Source: CAISCU01 sp051861545 (GTDB taxonomy: Bacteria > Bacteroidota > Bacteroidia > UKL13-3). From it: a stretch of 64,000 bases of DNA. The notes under the pieces are model-generated. The model was not told the origin of the DNA and did not search any database. It worked only from the letters and a program-made list of their open reading frames with translations. The stretch is from assembly GCA_051861545.1 (NCBI GenBank), contig JBIMKP010000003.1, forward strand, positions 122,000 to 185,999, given 5' to 3'. The position numbers and the translations under genes are program-made. Positions 1 through 7,793 of the stretch are shown in pieces (positions within the stretch are counted from its first letter, which is position 1; every line of letters begins with the position of its first letter).

Positions 1-1
1 A

Positions 2-103
2 ATTATTGAAATTGCTCAAGAATGTAATTTTAATTTTTCTCTATTCGAAAAAAAGAGAATTTTAGGAGAGTTAAATTATATTTATCAAATTTTTAAAAAT
101 TAA
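2..103 (+). CDS. 3' end of an unidentified protein (partial)
   Basis: An open frame runs in from the left edge and stops with TAA one base before the next gene's ATG. Only 33 C-terminal residues are visible (start IIEIAQECNF, end YQIFKN), too few to identify a family. The spacing and strand suggest it is the preceding member of the radical SAM operon that follows. This is the tail of a gene rather than chance reading, judging by its codon usage, which matches the neighbours, and its abutment to the next start. Confidence 0.55.
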   Translation: MIEIAQECNFNFSLFEKKRILGELNYIYQIFKN

Positions 104-104
104 A

Positions 105-1049
105 ATGAGCGGAAACCCAAATCATTCAATACGTTTAAGTGAATTACAATCAAAAATTGTAGTCACTTTGGCTTATTTTGATTTGTTTAAATTTCCCTTG
201 AAAATTCATGAAATTATAAAGTTTAGTAAGATAACTAAGGAGCAATACGAATATATTCAGCAAGAGCTAAATGAATTATCTGAAAAGAAAATTGTGTTTA
301 AATACCAAGATTATTATTCATTGCTCAATGCAGATAATTTAAATTTAAAGAGAGAAGATGGTCAGAGGTATGCTGAAATTTTAATGGATAAAGCAAAGAA
401 ATATTCTCGTATAATTAACTGTTTTCCATTTGTTAGAAGCGTTTGTATTTCTGGTTCCTTATCGAAGGGTTGTGTTGATGAGCAAGGTGATATTGATTAT
501 TTTATCATCACAGAACCTCAACGTTTATGGGTTGCGAGAACCTTTTTAATTGCCTTTAAAAAGATATTTCTATTAAATAGTCATAAATATTTTTGTGTCA
601 ACTATTTTGTTGATACACATCATTTAGAAATACCCGATAAAAATATTTTTACTGCAACCGAACTGCTTACATTACTTCCAATGAATGGCATTGGATATTA
701 TAATAACCTGATAGAAAAGAATAATTGGGCACATTTGTATTTGCCTAATGTAAAGATAATTAAGGAGTCAGAAGACTCTCTTAACAAAGCTTTTATAAAA
801 CGTTTTTTGGAATATTTGTTATCGGGTTTTTTAGGCGATAAATTGGATTCTTTATTTATGAATTTAACCATCAAAAAATGGAAAACTAAGTTCAAGGATT
901 TTAATACCGAAGAATTAGATACAGCAATGCGCTCTAGGAAATATGTTTCAAAACATCATCCTCAGCAATTTCAACACGTTGTTTTAACCAGATTAAGTAA
1001 CAGTATTTCTAATTTAGAAAAGCAATATAATTTTAAGGTACATGAATGA
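105..1049 (+). CDS. nucleotidyltransferase-fold protein
   Basis: A 314-residue cytosolic protein with no signal peptide. Residues 15-75 look like a winged-helix-type N-terminal region. Residues 110-135 carry the hallmark of the DNA polymerase beta-like nucleotidyltransferase superfamily: a Gly-Ser pair (117-118) followed by D129-x-D131 in GDIDYFII, the usual metal-binding aspartates. A third acidic residue cannot be assigned by eye. The 3' end overlaps the next gene by 8 bases, so translation is probably coupled. The family is known to transfer nucleotidyl groups to diverse acceptors. Substrate is unknown here; the context of radical SAM enzymes and a methyltransferase suggests activation or tailoring of a small molecule or lipid (inference). 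Confidence 0.7.
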   Translation: MSGNPNHSIRLSELQSKIVVTLAYFDLFKFPLKIHEIIKFSKITKEQYEYIQQELNELSEKKIVFKYQDYYSLLNADNLNLKREDGQRYAEILMDKAKKYSRIINCFPFVRSVCISGSLSKGCVDEQGDIDYFIITEPQRLWVARTFLIAFKKIFLLNSHKYFCVNYFVDTHHLEIPDKNIFTATELLTLLPMNGIGYYNNLIEKNNWAHLYLPNVKIIKESEDSLNKAFIKRFLEYLLSGFLGDKLDSLFMNLTIKKWKTKFKDFNTEELDTAMRSRKYVSKHHPQQFQHVVLTRLSNSISNLEKQYNFKVHE

Positions 1050-2481
1050 TATATTGCTAACACATTCTTATTTCTTAAGATTTGACCCCAAACAGTTTAA
1101 ATCAGGAACTCCTTACGCCCCACTTTCTCCATTGTTTGCAGCTTCTTTACTTCAACAAAATAATTATCAATTGAAGTTTTACGACAATATGTTTAGTCTT
1201 AAAGCTTCAGATATAAAAGAGTTTTTGCTGCAAAATAAACCCCATTTATTTGTGATTTATGATGATGGTTTTAACTATCTAACTAAAATGTGTCTCACAA
1301 ATATGCGTGATGCAGCCTTTGAAATGATTCAAATTGCTAAGGAAATGGGATGTAAAATAGCTATTTCAAGCTCTGATTCTACGGACCATTCCAAAGAATA
1401 TTTGAATAAGGGTGCTGATTTTGTTATTGTAGGTGAGGCTGAACAAACTTTGTTAGAACTTAGTAATTGTTTAATTAGAAGTCAAGGTAGTATAGGAAAT
1501 ATAGATGGTTTAGTTTGGTTAAATGATGGAGAACTGATTAAAAATAAAAGCCGACAGAATTTAAAAAATCTTGATGAATTACCTTTACCTGCTTGGGATT
1601 TAATTGATTTAAAGCCATACCAACAAATGTGGCTTCAGCATAAGGGTTATTTCTCAATTAACTTAGTTACAACACGTGGTTGCCCGTTTAAATGTAACTG
1701 GTGTGCAAAGCCAATTTATGGTAATAGGTACAATTCTAGAAGTCCAGAAAATGTAATTAGTGAAATACTTTTTTTGAGCCAAAAATTTGATATCAAACAT
1801 ATTTGGTTTGCAGATGATATTTTTGGCTTGAAACCAGGTTGGGTAAAGGAATTTGCCTCTTTGGTTCAATCTAAAAACTTAAAGTTTAAATTTAAAATTC
1901 AATCTAGAGTTGATTTGTTATTAGAAGAGGATAACATAAAAGATTTAGCAATTGCTGGATGCGATGAAGTTTGGGTTGGGGCAGAAAGTGGTTCTCAAAA
2001 AATTTTGGATAATATGGATAAGGGTACCAAAATTGAACAGATACATGAAGCAAGTAATTTAATGAAATTGCATGGAATAAAACCTTGTTTTTTCCTGCAA
2101 TTTGGATATCCTGGAGAGGAATTAAATGATATAAAAAGTACTATTCAAATGGTCAAAGAATTAATGCCTCATGATATTGGAATTTCTGTATCTTATCCTT
2201 TACCTGGAACTAAGTTTTATGATAATGTAAAAACACAATTAAATCAAAAACAAAATTGGACAGATTCTGATGAATTATTAGTGATGTTTAATAGCACTTT
2301 TCCTGCTTCATTTTACAAGCATTTGCAAAGATTGGTGCACTATCAGTTTAGAAAATGGAAAGCAATAGAAGTATTAACTTCTGGTTTTAATATCAAACAA
2401 GTTCTTTTAATAGCATTGAGACAAGTTCAAATTTTAGTAGCTAAAAATAAAATAAAAAAGTATGCAGCAATCAACTTTTAA
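1042..2481 (+). CDS. B12-binding domain radical SAM protein (first copy)
   Basis: A 479-residue protein. Residues 1-150 have the Rossmann-like layout of a B12-binding domain, with the typical GADFVIVGEAE segment near 124-134 (compare the xDxVVxGEGE of this family); the classical DxHxxG cobalamin histidine motif is not seen, as is common in class B radical SAM enzymes. The [4Fe-4S] motif CxxxCxxC is at C214, C218 and C221 inside TTRGCPFKCNWCAK. The C-terminal TIM-barrel half contains DEVWVGAESGS and the YPLPGT segment usual for the group. The enzyme should cleave SAM to a radical and act on an unknown substrate. It sits in an operon overlapping both neighbours (8 and 20 bases). It is related to the second copy at 3250. 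Confidence 0.88.
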   Translation: MNDILLTHSYFLRFDPKQFKSGTPYAPLSPLFAASLLQQNNYQLKFYDNMFSLKASDIKEFLLQNKPHLFVIYDDGFNYLTKMCLTNMRDAAFEMIQIAKEMGCKIAISSSDSTDHSKEYLNKGADFVIVGEAEQTLLELSNCLIRSQGSIGNIDGLVWLNDGELIKNKSRQNLKNLDELPLPAWDLIDLKPYQQMWLQHKGYFSINLVTTRGCPFKCNWCAKPIYGNRYNSRSPENVISEILFLSQKFDIKHIWFADDIFGLKPGWVKEFASLVQSKNLKFKFKIQSRVDLLLEEDNIKDLAIAGCDEVWVGAESGSQKILDNMDKGTKIEQIHEASNLMKLHGIKPCFFLQFGYPGEELNDIKSTIQMVKELMPHDIGISVSYPLPGTKFYDNVKTQLNQKQNWTDSDELLVMFNSTFPASFYKHLQRLVHYQFRKWKAIEVLTSGFNIKQVLLIALRQVQILVAKNKIKKYAAINF

Positions 2482-3253
2482 TAGTATTGCAGCAACTTAT
2501 GATGTTGATTTTACTTATAGTAAAATTGGCATCATGCAAAGAAATCGTGTTTGGAATAATCTAAAAAAGGATTTAAATACTTCTAATATTAATAGCGTAC
2601 TTGAAATAAATTGTGGTACCGGACTCGATGCATATTGGCTTGTTGAAAAAGGTTATTCTGTTACAGCTACTGATGTTTCATCTGAAATGATTTTTTGTGC
2701 GAAACAAAAAAGGTTAGATTTAAATTCTGAAAATCCAAACTTTTCGATTTGTGGTTTTGATGATTTAGAAGCAACATTTCAAGGCAGAAAATTTGATTTG
2801 TTGTTTTCTAATTTTGCTGGATTAAATTGTATAAACAAAAGCGAGTTGGAAAAGCTAAATAGGGTTTTTAACTCATTATTAAACCAAAATGGTTTGTTGA
2901 TAATGGTTTTATTGGGCAAAAAATCTTGGTTAGAACGATTGTATTTTTTATTAAAAGGCGATTTGAAAAAATCAAAAAGAAGGCTTCATCCAGATTTGGC
3001 AAAACTAAATGAAGATTCCTTTCAAATGACCTATTGCTATACAGTTGAGGAGTTAAAAGAGATATTTACAAATTTTAATTTTATTAGAACAAAACCCATC
3101 GGTATAATCATTCCACCTTCCTATTTAGAACCGATATTAAAGAAACTTAGTTTTTTAAGTTTACCAATATTGTTATTAGAAAAACTTTTTGGAAGTTTAT
3201 CTTTTCTAAGTGATTATGCCGACCACACTTATTTAGCCTTTAGAAAAAAATGA
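2462..3253 (+). CDS. class I SAM-dependent methyltransferase
   Basis: A 263-residue protein with the class I methyltransferase motif I at residues 46-56 (VLEINCGTGLD), followed by the ATDVSSEMI acidic-loop segment that binds the SAM ribose. The centre and C-terminus are hydrophobic (PPSYLEPILKKLSF, LSLPILLLEKLFG), suggesting membrane contact or a hydrophobic substrate. It begins 20 bases inside the preceding radical SAM gene and its TGA overlaps the ATG of the next (ATGA), so the four genes are surely co-translated. It probably methylates the product or an intermediate of the radical SAM steps; the substrate is not deducible. Confidence 0.82.
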   Translation: MQQSTFNSIAATYDVDFTYSKIGIMQRNRVWNNLKKDLNTSNINSVLEINCGTGLDAYWLVEKGYSVTATDVSSEMIFCAKQKRLDLNSENPNFSICGFDDLEATFQGRKFDLLFSNFAGLNCINKSELEKLNRVFNSLLNQNGLLIMVLLGKKSWLERLYFLLKGDLKKSKRRLHPDLAKLNEDSFQMTYCYTVEELKEIFTNFNFIRTKPIGIIIPPSYLEPILKKLSFLSLPILLLEKLFGSLSFLSDYADHTYLAFRKK

Positions 3254-4644
3254 AAATAGTTTTTACACATGGTTATTTTATAAATGAAGACCTAAAAGAA
3301 ATGGAAATAATGAGACCTTATGTTCCATTAGGTATTTTATATATATCAGCCTGGTTAGAAAAAAATGCCTATGATAATGATGTGTTTGATTCAACCTTTT
3401 CAACATTTGAATTGCAGAAAGATTTCATTCTAAAAAACAAACCAGATGTCTTAGCTATATATACTAATTTAATGACCAAATTGAATGTATTAAGAACCAT
3501 TCAGTTTGTAAAATCAGAAGAATCATTAAAGCATACAAAAATAGTTTTAGGTGGCCCAGAAGTAACAAACCATATCGACAAGTTTTTAGAGAATGGTGCT
3601 GATTTTATCATTAAAGGTGAAGGTGAAGAATCGATGTTAGCATTGGTTCAATATTTAGATGGTAAATCTGAATTAGAGCTTTTTCAAATTGATGGTATTT
3701 CATACAAAGATGAAAATGGGAATAGTATCTCTACCAATGAAAGAAACAAATTGAAAAACTTGGATGAACTTCCGTTACCAAATAGAACCAAAGTTAATTT
3801 ACAATTGTATTTTGATGCTTGGAAATCGAAACATGGTACAAGTGCAATTTCAATTAATACCATGCGAGGATGTCCTTATAGCTGTAAGTGGTGTAGCAGG
3901 GCTGTATATGGACAAAGTTATAGAAGAAGAAGTGCAAAACATGTTGTTGATGAATTAGAGTGGATTCAAAATAATTACCAAGTTGATACAGTTTGGTTTG
4001 TTGATGATGTTTTTACAGTTAGTCATAAATGGTTAAAAGAATTTAGACTTGAACTTGAACAACGTAAATTAACCATCGCATACGAGTGTATAACACGAGC
4101 AGACAGAATGAGTGAAGAAGTGATAGATGAATTAAAAGCAAGTGGATGTTTTAGAGTATGGATAGGTGCCGAAAGTGGCTCTCAGAAGGTAATAGATTTT
4201 ATGGATAGGAGAGTAGATGTTTTGCAAGTAAGAAACATGATAAGGCTGGCTCAAGAAAAAGGAATACAAGCTGGTACATTTATTATGGTTGGATATCCGG
4301 GCGAAACTGAAGAAGATATTTTTGAAACCATTAAACATTTAAAAGACTCAGACCCTGATATATTTACTATAACAGTCGCATATCCAATTAAAGGAACTCC
4401 CTTATACCAAGAAGTTGAAACAAATTTTATACAAGATTTACCCTGGGAAACTTCAACTGATAGAGATATTGATTTTAAAAGAACTTATCCAAGAATTTAC
4501 TATAATTATGCGGTTCGACATATCGTAAATGAAGTGAATGCCGGAAAAGCTCTCAAAAACAAACAATGGGTTAATTTGGCTAAGCTTAAATTGAAGTCAA
4601 TGGCAGCAAGAGGCATTATGACTTATACCAAATACGCTGGTTAA
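3250..4644 (+). CDS. B12-binding domain radical SAM protein (second copy)
   Basis: A 464-residue paralogue of the protein at 1042. The N-terminal B12-binding-like domain has the characteristic GGPEVTNH and GADFIIKGEGEES segments (101-128). The radical SAM cluster CxxxCxxC is at C208, C212 and C215 (NTMRGCPYSCKWCSR), then VDTVWFVDDVF, FRVWIGAESGSQK and AYPIKGTPLY. It starts in an ATGA overlap with the methyltransferase and is the last gene of the operon. Two non-identical copies in one operon suggest two successive radical reactions on one product, or a heterodimer (inference). Related enzymes include BchE- and HpnJ-like proteins, but nothing visible ties this one to those pathways. Confidence 0.88.
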   Translation: MKIVFTHGYFINEDLKEMEIMRPYVPLGILYISAWLEKNAYDNDVFDSTFSTFELQKDFILKNKPDVLAIYTNLMTKLNVLRTIQFVKSEESLKHTKIVLGGPEVTNHIDKFLENGADFIIKGEGEESMLALVQYLDGKSELELFQIDGISYKDENGNSISTNERNKLKNLDELPLPNRTKVNLQLYFDAWKSKHGTSAISINTMRGCPYSCKWCSRAVYGQSYRRRSAKHVVDELEWIQNNYQVDTVWFVDDVFTVSHKWLKEFRLELEQRKLTIAYECITRADRMSEEVIDELKASGCFRVWIGAESGSQKVIDFMDRRVDVLQVRNMIRLAQEKGIQAGTFIMVGYPGETEEDIFETIKHLKDSDPDIFTITVAYPIKGTPLYQEVETNFIQDLPWETSTDRDIDFKRTYPRIYYNYAVRHIVNEVNAGKALKNKQWVNLAKLKLKSMAARGIMTYTKYAG

Positions 4645-4671
4645 AATAGTTTTTTCAATTATAATTTGTAG

Positions 4672-4926
4672 CTGCTATACAGTGGTAATTTTTATAAATC
4701 AAGGATAAGTTTTGAGAATTATTTTAAAAAATAATTTTGGAACTTCATTGCTCTATTTAATGAAACTTAAGAACCAGATAGGTGGTCTCATGTTTATAGA
4801 AAAATGATCAATATGAATTCCCCCCCAAATCTCAACAACGCGGACCTTTGGTCCGCCTTGTTGAGATTTGGGGTCGGTGTTTCATCATAATTTGTTTTCT
4901 ATAATCATGTCATCCCTTCTGGATTT
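4672..4926 (+). repeat. Dispersed structured repeat, copy A
   Basis: This stretch is the reverse complement, at roughly 85 percent over the central 185 bases by eye, of 36181-36437. The core (4739-4926) aligns almost without gaps, and weaker similarity continues left to about 4672 (shared words GAGAATTATTTT and TTTTTATAAAT). Inside are nested inverted arms: 4790-4803 against 4895-4908 (12 of 14 paired) and a strong central hairpin at 4823-4873. No ORF is present. It lies after the radical SAM operon and before aqpZ. It may be a MITE-like non-autonomous element or a structured RNA or terminator module; no transposase is attached. Confidence 0.8.
4823..4873. repeat. Central long hairpin of repeat copy A
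   Basis: Left arm CCCCAAATCTCAACAA (4823-4838) and right arm TTGTTGAGATTTGGGG (4858-4873) enclose a GC-rich inner stem GCGGACC/GGTCCGC with a TTT loop. There is a single mismatch (C-C) between outer and inner stems. No U-run follows, so it is not a canonical intrinsic terminator. Confidence 0.85.
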
Positions 4927-5245
4927 AATGAAATTGCTAAAAGAAAAATAAACTGAATATTATTCGTTTTTTGTGTTTTTTTGATTTTAACGAGTAATAA
5001 TTAGCCATAGAGTTTATCTAAATTTTGTTAGGTAAAGAAAAGGATAATCGTATTCTTTTTAATCGATTAAGAATTACATATTTTGTTAAAACATTCATGG
5101 AATTACTTTTATAAAGTATAAGATAATCAATAATTAATATGATTTTTTGGTGAAAAAGTCTATTTTAGATTTTTGAATAGAAATCTATACTATTCTCAAA
5201 TTCATCACAACCTAAAAAAATCAAGAACCTCAAAATTCAAAAACC
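4927..5245. other. AT-rich intergenic region upstream of aqpZ
   Basis: About 320 bases with no ORF of note. It presumably holds the aqpZ promoter. A small imperfect hairpin (AGATTT/AAATCT) is visible around 5165-5190, about 55 bases before the aqpZ start. I see nothing else I can support. Confidence 0.4.
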
Positions 5246-5923
5246 ATGAAAAAAAACTTAGCAGAATTTATTGGAACATTTTGGCTCGTATTGGGCGGAT
5301 GTGGAAGTGCCATGTTAGTAGCAGGATTTGCTGATGTAGGAATTGGACTACTCGGTGTTTCATTTGCATTTGGACTTACTGTATTAACCATCGCTTATTC
5401 TTTGGGGCATATTTCTGGAGCTCATTTGAACCCAGCAGTTACAATTGGATTGTGGGTAGGAGGAAGAATTGGAAAGAAAGAAGTATTACCTTATGTAGTT
5501 TCTCAAATTGCTGGAGGTATTTTTGGTGCGGCTGTTTTGTACCTAATTGTGATTGGAAATGGAAGTTCAATCGGTGATTTTGCAGCAAATGGTTATGGTG
5601 ATCATTCGCCTGGTAAATACAATATGCTTTCTGCAATTATCACAGAATTTGTTATGACTTTCATGTTTCTAATAGTTATTCTTGGCGCAGCAGACGACAA
5701 AGCTCCAAAGGGATTTGCTGGTATTGCAATTGGTTTAGCATTAACATTAATCCACTTAATTAGTATACCTGTAACCAATACATCTGTAAACCCAGCAAGA
5801 AGTATTAGTCAAGCATTATTTGTTGGAGATTGGGCTTTGGCTCAAGTTTGGTTGTTTATAGTAGTTCCAATTGCTGGAGCTGCTCTTGCAGGAGTAGTTT
5901 ATAAGTATTTAAGAGCTAAATAG
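5246..5923 (+). CDS. aqpZ: Aquaporin Z
   Basis: A 225-residue MIP-family channel of normal AqpZ length with six membrane helices. Both pore motifs are intact: NPA at 62-64 (GAHLNPAVTIG) and NPA at 182-184 (TSVNPARSI). The aromatic/arginine filter positions F42, H170, T179 and R185 match the orthodox water-channel pattern of E. coli AqpZ rather than a glycerol facilitator. It resides in the inner membrane and equilibrates water under osmotic shifts. It is a single-gene unit: its own upstream region of about 320 bases and a strong terminator 23 bases after the stop. Confidence 0.96.
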   Translation: MKKNLAEFIGTFWLVLGGCGSAMLVAGFADVGIGLLGVSFAFGLTVLTIAYSLGHISGAHLNPAVTIGLWVGGRIGKKEVLPYVVSQIAGGIFGAAVLYLIVIGNGSSIGDFAANGYGDHSPGKYNMLSAIITEFVMTFMFLIVILGAADDKAPKGFAGIAIGLALTLIHLISIPVTNTSVNPARSISQALFVGDWALAQVWLFIVVPIAGAALAGVVYKYLRAK

Positions 5924-5945
5924 ATTTAAATTTTCTAAAAAATTG

Positions 5946-5990
5946 AAAAACTCATTTGATGTAAAAATCGAATGAGTTTTTTTTTGTTTT
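5946..5990 (+). terminator. Intrinsic terminator of aqpZ
   Basis: Stem AAAAACTCATT / AATGAGTTTTT around a short AT-rich loop, followed by a long T tract interrupted by one G. It sits just after the aqpZ stop. Confidence 0.85.
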
Positions 5991-6023
5991 TTTAAGAGGT
6001 GAGAAAAGTTTAATTCTTATTTC

Positions 6024-6094
6024 AAGTACTTTTTTGGGGACTTTTAGGACCCGGGCGACAAGTCGACTGGGTCCTAAAAGTCCTCAAAAAACTT
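6024..6094. repeat. Long intergenic palindrome between convergent genes
   Basis: Left arm 6024-6052 (ending GACTTTTAGGACCC) pairs with right arm 6069-6094 (starting GGGTCCTAAAAGTC), with one mismatch and a small bulge. The loop 6053-6068 holds a mini-stem CGAC-AA-GTCG. It lies between aqpZ and the convergent four-helix-bundle gene, ending 4 bases from the latter's stop codon. It could act as a bidirectional terminator or mRNA 3'-end protector. Architecture resembles 4823-4873 and 46111-46166. Confidence 0.85.
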
Positions 6095-6097
6095 ATT

Positions 6098-6676
6098 CTA
6101 CTCTTTATTTTTCTTTTTGTAATCCAATCTTGCTTTCATCATTCTTTCTCTTATACCACCTTCTTTAATAAAAGCTATCTCAAGAGATTTAATTTGTTTT
6201 GCTAGTAGATAACTTGTGATCTTAATTAAACAAATCATTGTGTTGGCGCATATTTCGGGATCTTCATGTTCGATTGCTTTTTTAAAAGTATCATAATTCG
6301 CATCGGGTATTCTATTTAACTCTCTCAACCTTAAAGTTAACCTATGTTCCTTATCCCAATAATTTAATTTATTGGTTCTCAAAAAATCCTCATAATCAAT
6401 TTTAAGTTCTTCTAAGGAGGCTCTTGCTACATTGGTTAATTTAATTTCTGTTTCTTTTGAGGTGCCTGAAGCCATGCTTGCTTCAACAATGTTTTGTTTA
6501 CCGCTGCGGGCTGCTTGCACCATTTGATCTATAGTTCGGTCAAACTTATTATAAAAACGTTTTGTGAAATAAATGGTGCCATCATAGATAATTTCAGATT
6601 TCTGATAAGACATTAAATTCTTGTAGCCACCAAAAGCTGGTATAAAACCTGGATTGTTCAAGTTATCATCATTCAT
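6098..6676 (-). CDS. Four-helix-bundle protein (S23/IVP-related, suffix type)
   Basis: A 192-residue protein matching the four-helix-bundle family related to the 23S rRNA intervening-sequence protein. The recognisable core is YDGTIYFTKRFY (about 31-42), DRTIDQMVQAARSGKQNIVE (47-66) and KLTNVARASLEELKIDYEDF (79-98). A longer C-terminal part (RLRELNRI onward) is typical of the 'suffix domain' subgroup. The family is common in Bacteroidota as free-standing genes; its function is not established and it may pentamerise and bind nucleic acid. It is monocistronic, with the palindrome at 6024-6094 immediately downstream. It is not inside an rRNA gene here. Confidence 0.75.
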   Translation of the reverse strand: MNDDNLNNPGFIPAFGGYKNLMSYQKSEIIYDGTIYFTKRFYNKFDRTIDQMVQAARSGKQNIVEASMASGTSKETEIKLTNVARASLEELKIDYEDFLRTNKLNYWDKEHRLTLRLRELNRIPDANYDTFKKAIEHEDPEICANTMICLIKITSYLLAKQIKSLEIAFIKEGGIRERMMKARLDYKKKNKE

Positions 6677-6977
6677 TTTTCATTTGATTTCGTTTTTGAA
6701 AACTAATGAAAGATAGATTTCCATTCAAAAGTTAAAGGCATGAATAAAGGTTTTTAATCTTCATTCAATTGCCATTTTCCTTTTGTTTACAATGGTTTTA
6801 AAGATGTTTGATAATTTCCAACTAATTTAACTTGAACGAAAAAAAGATTTAATTTTCTTTCTAAAAGAGGATAATTAAGGAACTCCTTAGAAAGTAAAAA
6901 TTAATCTAACTTTAAATGAACTTGTTAAAATTAAAATGGTAGAACAAGCGAAATACAAATCAAACTAAATTAGATTA
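6677..6977. other. Intergenic region, no gene seen
   Basis: About 300 AT-rich bases between two leftward genes. It presumably carries the promoter of the four-helix-bundle gene (near 6680-6720, minus strand). No hairpin with a T-run or ORF could be supported. Confidence 0.3.
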
Positions 6978-7616
6978 TCAAATAACTTCCGGTGTTTGAA
7001 TTTCTTCTTCGGTAATCTTATTTATTCGCGGTTGGATAATCCAAATGCCGATAGGATAAAACCAAATCAAAAAGAATTCACCGGCAAAATCTGAAAAGCT
7101 ACATTCTCTTTGAAGCTCAATAGTTCGAAGTGTTTTAGCAACAAAATACAGGCAATAAAATATGCAGAAGATTGAAAAGAAATGTAATGGAAATACTATT
7201 GAAAAGATAAGACCGATATTTGTAATATTTGGTTGAAATTCAGAATTGGAACTATCAAATGAAGCACTTAGTATGCTTCCGGTTATTAAAGAAAATAACA
7301 AAATATAAATTAGTGGAATAAAAAAGAAGATCTTGAATTTGCTTGTTTTCATTTTTAAACCATTTGGAATTTTATGATTTAAACCAATGGCAATCGACCA
7401 AAACCAACCAAAGAAAGTACCCAGATAAAGTATCATTAGAATCGGAAATAGTCGAAAATAATTTACCATAAACGACAAATCAGGATTGTTTTCTTTTAAG
7501 CTGATTTGTGAAAGCATATTACCCATTACAAAAAATTGGAATAGAATTGGAATACCAAACATCAAAAGAAACAATTGCCAGTGTTTGGCTTTTTGATATT
7601 GTCGTGATAGGTTCAT
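6978..7616 (-). CDS. Four-helix integral membrane protein, unknown function
   Basis: A 212-residue protein with four predicted membrane segments: about 15-35 (LFLLMFGIPILFQFF), 52-75, 95-118 and 133-160. A C-terminal amphipathic stretch, FAGEFFLIWFYPIGIWIIQPRINKI, is a pattern recurrent in Bacteroidota membrane proteins. There is no signal peptide and no catalytic motif. It is probably expressed alone: 177 bases separate it from the upstream lepB-like gene. I do not recognise a named family. Confidence 0.6.
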   Translation of the reverse strand: MNLSRQYQKAKHWQLFLLMFGIPILFQFFVMGNMLSQISLKENNPDLSFMVNYFRLFPILMILYLGTFFGWFWSIAIGLNHKIPNGLKMKTSKFKIFFFIPLIYILLFSLITGSILSASFDSSNSEFQPNITNIGLIFSIVFPLHFFSIFCIFYCLYFVAKTLRTIELQRECSFSDFAGEFFLIWFYPIGIWIIQPRINKITEEEIQTPEVI

Positions 7617-7793
7617 AGTTTAAGGATTTGTTTGGTTTGAATAGGGTGATATCTAAATTGGAAAGTATTATTGATATAACAAATTGTCTTTTTATTGCTT
7701 TTAAAAAAATATTATCTAATTTCTTATTTAAATCAATTATAAAGATTTTAATTGATTTAAGTGTTTGATTTTTAAATCGTATTAGCTTCTGAT

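Noticed and set aside
4823..4873. The repeat hairpin as an intrinsic terminator of the radical SAM operon
   Set aside because: The stem is strong, but no T-run follows it on either strand and it is 180 bases from the stop; the same element at 36240 sits after an intact terminator.
6098..6676. Four-helix-bundle protein as a true rRNA intervening-sequence protein
   Set aside because: No 23S rRNA gene surrounds it. Free-standing copies are common in Bacteroidota.
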